Shown here piece by piece: positions 7,284 to 15,507 of a DNA stretch of 51,157 nucleotides. The position numbers and the translations under genes were made by a program. This DNA is from Mucilaginibacter sp. UR6-1. GTDB lineage: Bacteria; Bacteroidota; Bacteroidia; Sphingobacteriales; Sphingobacteriaceae. The notes beneath the pieces are model-generated. The model saw only the letters and a list, made by a program, of their open reading frames with translations. It was not told the origin of the DNA and made no database searches. How positions within the stretch are numbered: the stretch's first letter is position 1; each line of letters starts with the position of its first letter. The stretch spans positions 1-51,157 of the forward strand of contig NZ_JAJIWP010000009.1 of assembly GCF_020880975.1 (NCBI RefSeq), read 5' to 3'.

Positions 7284-8462
7284 TTATTCTTCATGTAGGG
7301 CAACAGCCGGATAAATTGCCGCGGCCTGCCTGCCCGGATACAATGCGCATACCAGCACCAACAGGTAAATAAACATCACCGACAATAATATGGCGATGAT
7401 ATAAACGCTCGCCCGCAAATCAAAAACATTTAATATAGGAAACTGAACCGCAAAGAAAGCACCCACAATAAGCGCGAGCGTTGCCAGTATCATTGATTCG
7501 GCTACTAACTGCCCTGATACCGATGCACCCGATGCGCCAACAGCTCTGCGCAAACCAATTTCGCCTTTACGTTTGCTAATGTTGTACCATAACACGCCAA
7601 ACAAGCCCAAAGCCACATTTACAACTAAAAAACCGGCTATTATCAATAATATAATCATGGGTACCAATGTGGTTTTGTTAATGCTCACGCGCTTATCGGC
7701 CAGGTGTTCTATCTCGATACCTGAATTCATCGGATCGTTTGCCATAACCTTATAAACCCGACTTTCAAATGCCGCATCTGCCGATGGAGCTACCTTTAAA
7801 AGTATACGCCCGCGGCCGCCTGATGCAGAAGTATCCACACGCTCGTACATAGCCGTACCGGCCTTTTGATAATCTCCCTTTGCCTTAACATCTTCTACCA
7901 CGCCAACCACTACCCTCTTGCTGTCCTTACCGCCGGTTTGCTCACCTATTGCCTTACCGGTTCCAAACAGCTCCTTACGCAGCGAATTGTTGATAACGAT
8001 GGGCTTTACTTTACCGGCATCATCCACCCTGCTAAACCAGCGACCTTCGGTAACCTGCATGTTTAAAACCTTATGATAGGTATCGCCTGCCTCATAATAA
8101 TTAACACTATTAACGTGAATCTTCTTATAATCAACGCCGTTCATATGCGTATTGGCCGAAAATGGCACGTTTGAGCTGGCAAAACTCGCTTCCTGAACAT
8201 AGGGCATTGAGCTTATCTTTCGCAGCAGGTTATCGTAATAGGTTTTTAATGAATCCCGGTCCTTTATCTCTACCCTGTTTTGGTAATTGATCACCCATAC
8301 CCTTTCGTAATCGAGCCCCATGGGTTGTCTGTAATTCTGATAGTAATTTACAATGAGCGTGAACACCGCGAAAATCACCATAAAGGATACCAGGATCTCT
8401 GTAATGAGCAAAAAGTTTTGCTTCTTTTTATTCCAGATCAGCTTAAATAAATGCTTGAACAT
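7284..8462 (-). CDS. ABC transporter permease, MacB/FtsX type (second of the pair)
   Basis: The 392-residue protein has an N-terminal helix (FLLITEILVSFMVIFAVFTLI), a periplasmic MacB-type core of about 220 residues and three C-terminal helices with the FtsX pattern (GLFGVLWYNISKRKGEIGLRRAVGAS). This is the mechanotransmission fold: ATP hydrolysis in the cytoplasm moves the periplasmic part rather than translocating substrate through the membrane. It is 30 bases downstream of a sister permease and ends 18 bases before the response regulator gene. The two permeases probably form a heterodimer with the operon's ATPase and work with the adaptor and TolC-like channel. Confidence 0.9.
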   Translation of the reverse strand: MFKHLFKLIWNKKKQNFLLITEILVSFMVIFAVFTLIVNYYQNYRQPMGLDYERVWVINYQNRVEIKDRDSLKTYYDNLLRKISSMPYVQEASFASSNVPFSANTHMNGVDYKKIHVNSVNYYEAGDTYHKVLNMQVTEGRWFSRVDDAGKVKPIVINNSLRKELFGTGKAIGEQTGGKDSKRVVVGVVEDVKAKGDYQKAGTAMYERVDTSASGGRGRILLKVAPSADAAFESRVYKVMANDPMNSGIEIEHLADKRVSINKTTLVPMIILLIIAGFLVVNVALGLFGVLWYNISKRKGEIGLRRAVGASGASVSGQLVAESMILATLALIVGAFFAVQFPILNVFDLRASVYIIAILLSVMFIYLLVLVCALYPGRQAAAIYPAVALHEE

Positions 8463-8491
8463 AATATTTTTTGATTAATTGTGATTAATTC

Positions 8492-9733
8492 TTACTTGGC
8501 TTTAAGGGCATTCACCACATTTAACCGAGACATGCGCCAGGCCGGGTAAACGCCTGAGAGTAACCCGAACACCAAACAAGCCAGTAAGCTGCATGCAAGT
8601 ACCGTGTAGTTTATGGTAAGGTTTAAATTGGCTATCAAGCCGGCGTTATTGATCAGGCTCATTACTACAAGCGTTAACACAATACCTATTAAGCCGCCCA
8701 AAAGCGTAAGGATGATATTTTCTACAATAAATTGGTAAACCAGTGTACGTGATGACGCGCCGAAGGCCTTACGCACCCCTATCTCGGATGACCGCTCCAT
8801 AATGCGGGTAATATTGATGTTTACCAGGTTAATAGTTGGCAAAAGCATAAACAGGAATACAAAGATACCAAGCCCGGTTATTACCTTACCAACACCCGAG
8901 TTGTTACCATTGCCCAGTATGGTACGCACCAGGCCAACAAAGTAAGTATCGGCAAAGCTGTAAATGTGGTCATAGTCTTTATCGGTAATGGGTATGCGCG
9001 CTACAATACCGGCATATTCTTTTTTTATTTTGGGCAGATCGGCCGCGGACTTAGCCAACACAATGGCCGAAAAATTGCCGTTGAAGCCTTTGTTCGTTTT
9101 ATAATCACCTTTTGAGAGTGTGTAAGGCAAATACATGTCGCCATACATCATTATTTGAGTAATAGGTACATTTTTCACCACACCGGTTACCCTGTATTTT
9201 ATATCATCAGCCTCAATGTATTTGCCAACCACTGAGGGTATGTTACCAAAATAGGCCGTCTTGGTATCTTCGGATATTACAGCAACACGCTCGGCGTTAG
9301 CTACCTGTTGCGGGGTAAATGGTTTACCTTCTAAAAAATCATAATCAAGCACTTGCCAGTAAGCGGCATTGGTATATTTTTGATTGATAGCCACCTTTTT
9401 ATTGTTTACATACGTGCTCGAATAATCAAACATGGATGATATGGCTATCTTTTCGGCACTTTTGAGGCTCCCGGCATAATGTTCAAGAAAGTAGAAAGAG
9501 TGAGGGCCCCGGTTATAATAACCATTTTTAGTACCCTGCATCTCCATACTTAGAATATACAAGCTACGATCGCGCTTTTTATCCGGATAATTTGAATTAC
9601 CAACCCTATCAATAAAAGCGGCAAGTACCATTAACACAGTTAAGGTAAAGCTGATGCCGAACAGGCTGATGAACGTAAAGAACTTTCTTCGCCTCAGCAC
9701 CGCTATCGCTATTTTAAAATAATTTTTAAGCAT
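8492..9733 (-). CDS. ABC transporter permease, MacB/FtsX type (first of the pair)
   Basis: The 413-residue protein has one N-terminal membrane helix (FTFISLFGISFTLTVLMVLAAF), a MacB-like periplasmic core and three C-terminal helices. The conserved FtsX signature is MERSSEIGVRKAFGASSRTL, and a Pro-Ala-Trp-Arg end (GVYPAWRMSRLNVVNALKAK) closes the protein. It differs from its downstream sister enough to suggest an old duplication and a heterodimer. The gene follows the ATPase by 23 bases. No fused nucleotide-binding domain is present, unlike canonical MacB. Confidence 0.9.
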   Translation of the reverse strand: MLKNYFKIAIAVLRRRKFFTFISLFGISFTLTVLMVLAAFIDRVGNSNYPDKKRDRSLYILSMEMQGTKNGYYNRGPHSFYFLEHYAGSLKSAEKIAISSMFDYSSTYVNNKKVAINQKYTNAAYWQVLDYDFLEGKPFTPQQVANAERVAVISEDTKTAYFGNIPSVVGKYIEADDIKYRVTGVVKNVPITQIMMYGDMYLPYTLSKGDYKTNKGFNGNFSAIVLAKSAADLPKIKKEYAGIVARIPITDKDYDHIYSFADTYFVGLVRTILGNGNNSGVGKVITGLGIFVFLFMLLPTINLVNINITRIMERSSEIGVRKAFGASSRTLVYQFIVENIILTLLGGLIGIVLTLVVMSLINNAGLIANLNLTINYTVLACSLLACLVFGLLSGVYPAWRMSRLNVVNALKAK

Positions 9734-9756
9734 GATATTTATTTTAAGCTGATGAA

Positions 9757-10422
9757 TTACTGAACCTGCGAACCATCAAACAAGCGCACCAGGCGATGCG
9801 TTTTTTGAGCCATATACTGATCGTGCGTTACCATTACAATGGTGGTACCGTCGGTACGGTTCAATTGCAACAGGATGTCCATAATCTCGTTGCCCATGGC
9901 ACTGTCAAGGTTACCGGTCGGCTCATCGGCCAATATAATTTCGGGTTTGCCTACTATAGCCCTTGCAATAGCAACACGCTGCCTTTGCCCCCCTGATAAT
10001 TGCGTTGGAAAATGCTTGATACGGTTACTTAGCCCTACTTTCTCCAAAGCTTCGGTAGCCAATGCCCTGCGTTCTTTTGCTGTGGTATCGCGATACAACA
10101 ATGGCAGCTCTACATTATCCAGCACCTGCAGATCATTAATGAGGTGATAGCTCTGGAAAATGAACCCCAGTTTTTTATTCCTGAACCGGGCCAGTTGTTT
10201 ATCTGAATAACTGGCGGTGTCTTGTGAATCAATAGTAATACTGCCTTTTGAAGGAGCATCCAATAAGCCCATTATATTGAGCAATGTACTTTTGCCGCAA
10301 CCCGAAGGCCCCATTATTGACAGAAATTCCCCTTTTTCTATATCAAGATTGATGCTGTTTAATGCCAGTGTCTGAATAGTGTCGGTGCGGTACACCTTCT
10401 CAATGTTTTGTAATCGTATCAT
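9757..10422 (-). CDS. ABC transporter ATP-binding protein, MacB/LolD type
   Basis: A complete 221-residue ATPase: Walker A GPSGCGKS near 38-45, Q-loop FQSYHLI, signature LSGGQRQRVAIARA, Walker B IILADEPTGNLDS and H-loop VTHD. Spacing and the GNLDS sequence are typical of the LolD/MacB/FtsE subgroup that drives MacB-type permeases. It sits directly upstream of the two permeases and downstream of the adaptor and outer-membrane channel, so it powers a tripartite efflux machine from the cytoplasmic face. Substrate (antibiotic, peptide, lipid or siderophore) cannot be inferred. Confidence 0.95.
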   Translation of the reverse strand: MIRLQNIEKVYRTDTIQTLALNSINLDIEKGEFLSIMGPSGCGKSTLLNIMGLLDAPSKGSITIDSQDTASYSDKQLARFRNKKLGFIFQSYHLINDLQVLDNVELPLLYRDTTAKERRALATEALEKVGLSNRIKHFPTQLSGGQRQRVAIARAIVGKPEIILADEPTGNLDSAMGNEIMDILLQLNRTDGTTIVMVTHDQYMAQKTHRLVRLFDGSQVQ

Positions 10423-10486
10423 TGTGTGTATGTTTAGTTTTTTAAATTATAATTTGCTGATAAAGTTGTGATTATACTTTTTGTAT

Positions 10487-11944
10487 TTACTTATAAGCTA
10501 TCTTTTCCATCTTCTCAAAATCATACAGGCTCAGGTAGCGTAACTGGTAATACGCACCCCAAAAGTCTCTTAGCGCGGCAACATAATCGCGCTTGGCCTG
10601 GTCATTTTCCTGGAAAGCGATGCTAAGATCGGTAATACTCAGGTCGCCAAGCACATAGCGGTCACGCGCTATTTTATATTTTTCTGACGCGATGCTGTCT
10701 GCCTGGGCCGTAAATATTAACTGATCCTTCATCATATTAAACAGCGTAACCTGTGTTACTATTTGCTGTTTAAAGGTTTGCTTATCCTGCTCCACGGCAT
10801 ATTCGGTAAATTGCTCATTAGCCTGCGCCGTTTTTACACGGGATTTTGACCGGCCCCAGTCAAGCACCGGTATGGCAAACTGCAGTTGCAGCAATTGCTG
10901 GTTTTGAGGATTACGGTAAATATCCGGAATATTACGGGCTGTGTTTGAAAAACCAATATTTGCCGTTAACGTTGCCACCAGCCCGCTTTGCCCCTTCGCT
11001 TTGGCAACATCCCTTTTAGCCTCGGCAATGCGGCGGATGAAGGCAATGGCATCACTGCGATTCTCAAACGCTTCGGCCAGCACCTTATCGGCAGATACAT
11101 TCATGGCAATAGTGGCCGACGGCAATGCAAGGGCTATTTTTTCATCGCCCTCTGCCCCGGTATAGGTGCGCAGGTTCAGGGTAGCTATTTCCATATCCCT
11201 GCGGGCGGTGCCTACGGCCTTTTGCGCGTTCAGGCGCTCCAACTGCAATTGCAATATCTCGTTCTTTGAAATCTTACCCAAATCAAACTTTACCCTGGCT
11301 ATGGCCAATATTTTTTCGGTATTGGTAAAATTGGTTTCGGCTATCTGCAAATTTACCTGTGCCAGTAACAGATCGAAAAAATAACCCGTTACCGTAATGG
11401 CTATTTGCTCCTGCGATTCGATATACGCCTGCTTGCTCTCATTAAATTTAAGCGGCTCTATCTTTTTATCCCACCTTAACTGATTATACTGAAATAACGG
11501 CTGGCTGTAACCTAAAGCGTAAGGCACCCCGTTATATAATTCGTTACGCCGATCAAAATCATAAAACCGCTGCATGGAGGTTGTACCATATATTGTACCG
11601 CCGGTTGCCGTAATGCTCTGGCTAAAATCAAGCTGCAGCGATGAATTATCATTATGCACCGGCTGAAATATAATGGTACCATCAGGCTGCAGCACCTGCT
11701 GCGTAGTTTTGCTGTAACCCGGCAGTATACCGCTTAATGATAGCTGCGGCTGGTAATTTGATTTAAAAGTACGCCATTGCCAGTACTTGGTTTCGCGCAC
11801 GGTATTGGCCTGCTTGGCGGCAATTGAATTGCGTTTGGCCATATCAACCACCTGTTGCAGGCTTAGTTTAATGGTATCGCTGCCGCTATCAGCAAATGCC
11901 AAATTACCGGTAATTAACAGGATGATGAGGTATAAGTATTTCAT
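10487..11944 (-). CDS. TolC-family outer-membrane efflux protein
   Basis: A 485-residue protein with a cleavable signal peptide (YLYLIILLITGNLAFA) and long amphipathic helices in duplicated arrangement (AQVNLQIAETNFTNTEKILAIARVKFDLGK and YKIARDRYVLGDLSITDLSIAFQE), the recurring pattern of TolC-like alpha-barrel/beta-barrel channels. It would trimerise in the outer membrane and span the periplasm. The gene is 4 bases downstream of the HlyD-type adaptor and 64 bases upstream of the ATPase. The central part (GVPYALGYSQPLFQYNQLRW) is typical of Bacteroidota members. Confidence 0.93.
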   Translation of the reverse strand: MKYLYLIILLITGNLAFADSGSDTIKLSLQQVVDMAKRNSIAAKQANTVRETKYWQWRTFKSNYQPQLSLSGILPGYSKTTQQVLQPDGTIIFQPVHNDNSSLQLDFSQSITATGGTIYGTTSMQRFYDFDRRNELYNGVPYALGYSQPLFQYNQLRWDKKIEPLKFNESKQAYIESQEQIAITVTGYFFDLLLAQVNLQIAETNFTNTEKILAIARVKFDLGKISKNEILQLQLERLNAQKAVGTARRDMEIATLNLRTYTGAEGDEKIALALPSATIAMNVSADKVLAEAFENRSDAIAFIRRIAEAKRDVAKAKGQSGLVATLTANIGFSNTARNIPDIYRNPQNQQLLQLQFAIPVLDWGRSKSRVKTAQANEQFTEYAVEQDKQTFKQQIVTQVTLFNMMKDQLIFTAQADSIASEKYKIARDRYVLGDLSITDLSIAFQENDQAKRDYVAALRDFWGAYYQLRYLSLYDFEKMEKIAYK

Positions 11945-11948
11945 CGCG

Positions 11949-13196
11949 TTAATTTTTTATAGTTAGTTCGCGGGCATTCTTGTACTCACTCATGTCAGAC
12001 GTGATGACCACATCGCCGGTCTTCAAGCCATACTTTATCTCCACATAATCAAAATTGCTTAGGCCGAGGCGTACTGCTTTGCGCACCGCTTTGTTTCCGT
12101 TAAGCACAAAAACATCCTGATCGGCGGTACCTTTAAACCCGGCACCGTTGGCAACCCGTAGTGTTTTACCACGAACATCAGTAACCAGGTATACATCAAC
12201 CTTCATGTTAGGCCGCAACTGTTTGTTGTTGCGCTCATCCAACTGTATATCAAAATTAACGGTGTTGTTTTGTACCGATGGATATACGTTTTGCACGTGG
12301 CCCTTCAACTGCGCATCGTTTACGCGAACAATTACCGGCATACCATTATGTAGCTTATCAAGGTAACTATCGCTTATACTACCGTTAACTTTAAAGCTGC
12401 TAAGATCGGCAATACGGGCAAGCGCATCTCCCTCGTGCACGCTTGCACCAATATTTTTATTTACGTAGGTAACCACCCCGCCCCGGGTAGCCACAATATC
12501 GGCAAGTTGCAGCTTGCGTTTCAACTCACGCAGATCATTCTCCTGTATCGCCAGGGCTATCTCCGCCTCCTTTATTTCTATCTGCATGGTTTGCTGCTTG
12601 CTTTTAATCTCGTTCTCCAGTTGCTTTTTTTCCATTTGGGCAACTTTAAGATTAAGCTCTGCCTGGTCAATACCCTCACGGGTACCGCCACCGGCCTTAA
12701 ATAAACGCCTGGCATTTTCAACAGCATCAGCCAGGCTGCCTATGCGCAGTTGTTTGATGTCGTTATTTGATCGTATATCAAAAAAGCTTTTATTAAGATC
12801 GAGCCTGAGCTTGCTGATCTCATTGCGTTTACTCTGGATCTGAAAATTTATCTTTTCAAACTCAGTTTGCGCGGCTGATTTATCCAGAGAAAGTACAGAC
12901 TGCCCTGTTCGAACTTTATTACCGGCATCCATAACCACGCTTTTAATGGATGCGCTTATCGGGCTGGTCAGTATCTCCTCAAATTCAGGCAGCACCTCGC
13001 CCGAGGCATTCAGCGTATTTTCAACGCTGCCCACCTCAACGGTAGCGGTAGTCAGTTCGCTTCTGTTTATACTGGTTTTAAAATTGGCCCTTACCAGCCA
13101 TATCGCGGCAGCAAGAATTAATACAAGCACCACACCTATTAAAATGCTCTTTTTTTGCTTGCGGGCGGTAACTTCCTTTTCTATAAGTTGATCCAT
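11949..13196 (-). CDS. HlyD/MacA-type periplasmic adaptor, first gene of the efflux operon
   Basis: A membrane fusion protein: one N-terminal helix (SILIGVVLVLILAAAIWLV), a lipoyl-like half (SPISASIKSVVMDAGNKVRTGQSVLSLD), a long coiled coil (about residues 110-220, rich in Lys/Glu/Leu heptads), the second lipoyl half (VVTYVNKNIGASVHEGD) and a beta-barrel domain. It bridges inner-membrane permeases and the TolC-like channel. The open frame reaches ATG 13217, but that codon lies between the -12 element of the sigma-54 promoter and the expected transcript start (about 13209), so ATG 13196 (MDQLIEKEV) is preferred. The domain order is unchanged by this choice. Confidence 0.9.
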   Translation of the reverse strand: MDQLIEKEVTARKQKKSILIGVVLVLILAAAIWLVRANFKTSINRSELTTATVEVGSVENTLNASGEVLPEFEEILTSPISASIKSVVMDAGNKVRTGQSVLSLDKSAAQTEFEKINFQIQSKRNEISKLRLDLNKSFFDIRSNNDIKQLRIGSLADAVENARRLFKAGGGTREGIDQAELNLKVAQMEKKQLENEIKSKQQTMQIEIKEAEIALAIQENDLRELKRKLQLADIVATRGGVVTYVNKNIGASVHEGDALARIADLSSFKVNGSISDSYLDKLHNGMPVIVRVNDAQLKGHVQNVYPSVQNNTVNFDIQLDERNNKQLRPNMKVDVYLVTDVRGKTLRVANGAGFKGTADQDVFVLNGNKAVRKAVRLGLSNFDYVEIKYGLKTGDVVITSDMSEYKNARELTIKN

Positions 13197-13219
13197 TTGT
13201 TGGTATGTAATACGCATAT

Positions 13220-13235
13220 GGCTTTACAAGTGCCA
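13220..13235 (-). promoter_or_regulatory. Sigma-54 (-24/-12) promoter of the efflux operon
   Basis: The minus strand reads TGGCACTTGTAAAGCC. The -24 block TGGCAC is exact, and the invariant GG and GC dinucleotides are 10 bases apart as the sigma-54 consensus (TGGCACG-N4-TTGC) requires; the TT of the -12 block is replaced by AA. It lies just upstream of the first gene of an operon that encodes its own sigma-54 activator, and 54 bases downstream of a perfect dyad. Confidence 0.75.
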
Positions 13236-13289
13236 TACCAAACACATTCAACTAAAAATCAATAACTTATGAAAAAAATAATAAAATAC

Positions 13290-13307
13290 TTGTCCGATAT
13301 CGGACAA
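13290..13307. promoter_or_regulatory. 18-bp perfect palindrome, probable NtrC-type enhancer site
   Basis: TTGTCCGATATCGGACAA is its own reverse complement. Its centre is about 89 bases upstream of the transcription start predicted from the sigma-54 promoter, a normal distance for an upstream activator sequence of a dimeric Fis-HTH regulator. I found no second copy in the intergenic regions of the window. The response regulator at 5893-7266 is the natural candidate binder. Confidence 0.7.
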
Positions 13308-13402
13308 AGTGTTTTAGATGTGGGATAATCCGGTAAAACTTGCGAAGACCTTTTGACCGCACCCGGCAATGCTATACTTTTCTAAGATCATTATAGCGCA
13401 AT

Positions 13403-14008
13403 TTATTTTAACAGCTTTTTTGTGAGCAAATAGGCAACGAGCAAATTTGGGAGCCACGACAACCAAGCTACAACAATATAGGCCATACCATAATTGCCTA
13501 TTACAAGTATCAAAACAGGCAGCCAGATTCTTAGCGTAACAGCGGCAAAACAAGCCGCGTAGCTATAGATCATCAATACCTGATGTTTTATGACCTGTTG
13601 TTTTATGATGGTTAAGTAAGCCATTAAGGTGGTACAAAACCAGATGATACTTAAACAGCTAAAACCAAGTGATGCCCAAAAACCCTCATCCGCGAACAGC
13701 GCGATGTAGAAACCGGAAAAGGAACTGAATAAGGCCGAAGCAACATATACTTTACCTATAATCCTGTGTGCTTTAATGTTTTTGTACCTAAGTTTCGGAC
13801 TAAATTGAAGCCACCCTATGAGTAGTGCAACCCCACCAAAAGTAATATGTATATAAAACGAAATGTACCATATAACGCTGCTTAAAAGCCACTCCGGTTT
13901 ACCATTCAGTATTCCAACCTTCCCGTTTATCAGTAAATATTTAAGTGGATAAAGGCCAATAATAATGGAGAAAAAACCAAATAAAACCCACAAGATCTTT
14001 TTTTTCAT
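13403..14008 (-). CDS. DUF2306 family membrane protein
   Basis: A 201-residue protein with about six hydrophobic helices. The pattern IGWLQFSPKLRYKNIKAHRIIGKVYV, followed later by KHQVLMIYSYAACFAAVTLRIWLP, is the recurrent His/Arg signature of DUF2306 proteins. The conserved histidines (in KAHR and KHQV) at membrane edges suggest a redox or metal-binding role, but the function is unknown. It follows the membrane AraC-type regulator by 119 bases on the same strand and may be its target. Confidence 0.8.
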   Translation of the reverse strand: MKKKILWVLFGFFSIIIGLYPLKYLLINGKVGILNGKPEWLLSSVIWYISFYIHITFGGVALLIGWLQFSPKLRYKNIKAHRIIGKVYVASALFSSFSGFYIALFADEGFWASLGFSCLSIIWFCTTLMAYLTIIKQQVIKHQVLMIYSYAACFAAVTLRIWLPVLILVIGNYGMAYIVVAWLSWLPNLLVAYLLTKKLLK

Positions 14009-14127
14009 GTCAGCGCGCTATGTTGAATGTAATGGGCTGTTGCAAGTACAACATTACCCGAATGTTATTTCAACAAAAATGTGCACTAACGCACTAAAAA
14101 TGGTTCCATTTTGTAAGGTGGCACCTA

Positions 14128-15339
14128 TTACATGTTTATATTGATAGGTTGAAGAGCTATTTTCTGTTGTTTTAAATAAGCTGTTGGTGATAACCCTATC
14201 TTCTTTTTAAAATTTCTGTTAAAGGAGGTTTTAGAATTAAAGCCAACTTCATAAGCCATGGCTAATAATGTAAATTTTTGATTTTCAGGCTGTATCGAAA
14301 TGAGCTTGAATTCTTCAATTCTGAGGTCGTTGATATAATCATAAAAGTTTTTATTTTCCATTGTATTGATCACCTGCGACAAAGTATTTGGATGAATGTT
14401 CAATTGCTCCGCAAGTTCATTCAAGCTCAGTTCGGGATCTTTAAATACTTTTTCCTGCTGCATTAAGCGCGTAACCTGCGAATGTATTTCTGACAAGAAC
14501 TCCTGCCCTATTGCTGATTTTTGGTATTTTACATTTGCAATAAAAGGTATGTCTTTTATATCACCCGGTGTTGGTGCATCCAAATTGCCAACAGGCAAAG
14601 GTGTGACCTTATTGGTAAATATCCCAACTTGTTTAATGCCGAAATAGCCTATAAACAGAATAAACACATCAACCAAGCTAAAAGTAGAAATATCATTCCC
14701 TAACAGGATAGATACCCAGATCATGCACATCCCGAATATCAGATATCTTAACCAGTTTAGATTTATTTTTTCAATATGAGAAACCAGGTTTGAAATATTT
14801 TTGCGATGTTCTTGTATGATATAAAGCGACGTTAAGATATAAGCAATGCCAGAAGGTAAAATTGCAAAATGGACTATTTTTAATAAGCCCAGATAGCCAA
14901 TGCCATTATTTTCATAAACATATATCTTTTGGGGTGTGGGTAACAAAAAAAACTTTGATAAAGCAATGTATACTATGATTGCAGGAATAAAGTGAAGAGA
15001 GCGATATAATTTACTGATCGTTTTTCCGGTTAACAAAGTTGTATATAAAAACAGTAAAGGGCCATGTAACAGGGGCATGGCAATCTCAAGTCCTAAAAAG
15101 TATGGATACTCCAAATATTTAGTTGATGCCAGTAAATAATAGCAAAATAAATGAACAGAGATCAAAAAAAGCCAAAATGCCAACACCATATCGGCACCGG
15201 ATCTTCCTCGCTTTGTAAAAAGTAGCATTGAAAGAAAAAGAGCGATAACTACTCCACTGATATGTAACATGCCTATACTAAAGTGTGGGCTAAATATAAA
15301 AGAAACGGACGGATTTTGAATTTCAATGATATCGCCCAA
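14128..15339 (-). CDS. Membrane-anchored AraC-family transcriptional regulator
   Basis: About 235 N-terminal residues form seven to eight membrane helices, then a linker, then an AraC/XylS DNA-binding domain (about 290-395): LNELAEQLNIHPNTLSQVIN is the first helix-turn-helix and LLAMAYEVGFNSKTSFNRNFKKKIGLSPTAY the second with the conserved GF.S...F...F...G..P.. signature. It would sense a membrane or external signal and bind DNA while anchored. The frame opens with TTG at 15339; ATG 15270 is an alternative start just before the first helix. The intervening residues look coding, so the longer form is given. Probable partner: the DUF2306 gene downstream. Confidence 0.85.
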   Translation of the reverse strand: MGDIIEIQNPSVSFIFSPHFSIGMLHISGVVIALFLSMLLFTKRGRSGADMVLAFWLFLISVHLFCYYLLASTKYLEYPYFLGLEIAMPLLHGPLLFLYTTLLTGKTISKLYRSLHFIPAIIVYIALSKFFLLPTPQKIYVYENNGIGYLGLLKIVHFAILPSGIAYILTSLYIIQEHRKNISNLVSHIEKINLNWLRYLIFGMCMIWVSILLGNDISTFSLVDVFILFIGYFGIKQVGIFTNKVTPLPVGNLDAPTPGDIKDIPFIANVKYQKSAIGQEFLSEIHSQVTRLMQQEKVFKDPELSLNELAEQLNIHPNTLSQVINTMENKNFYDYINDLRIEEFKLISIQPENQKFTLLAMAYEVGFNSKTSFNRNFKKKIGLSPTAYLKQQKIALQPININM

Positions 15340-15440
15340 TTTTTGGGCACCCGCAAAGCAGTATTACCGTTTGTGGGGTACGGATAAACTTTGCGTAAAT
15401 AACGAATGCAGTTCGAAAAGAACGATAGAATGGAGAAGAA

Positions 15441-15473
15441 TAAAAAAAACCGGCAGCCTTCATACTGCCGGTT
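15441..15473 (-). terminator. Intrinsic terminator of the sigma/FecR/SusCD/Gld/M16 operon
   Basis: On the minus strand a 9-bp perfect stem AACCGGCAG / CTGCCGGTT (15465-15473 with 15448-15456, 8-base loop) is followed by seven T residues. It lies 35 bases after the stop codon of the M16 peptidase and before the AraC-type gene, so it closes the seven-gene operon and isolates the regulator downstream. Confidence 0.92.
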
Positions 15474-15507
15474 AAACTATCTGTTAACTGATCAGAACGA
15501 ATGAAGT

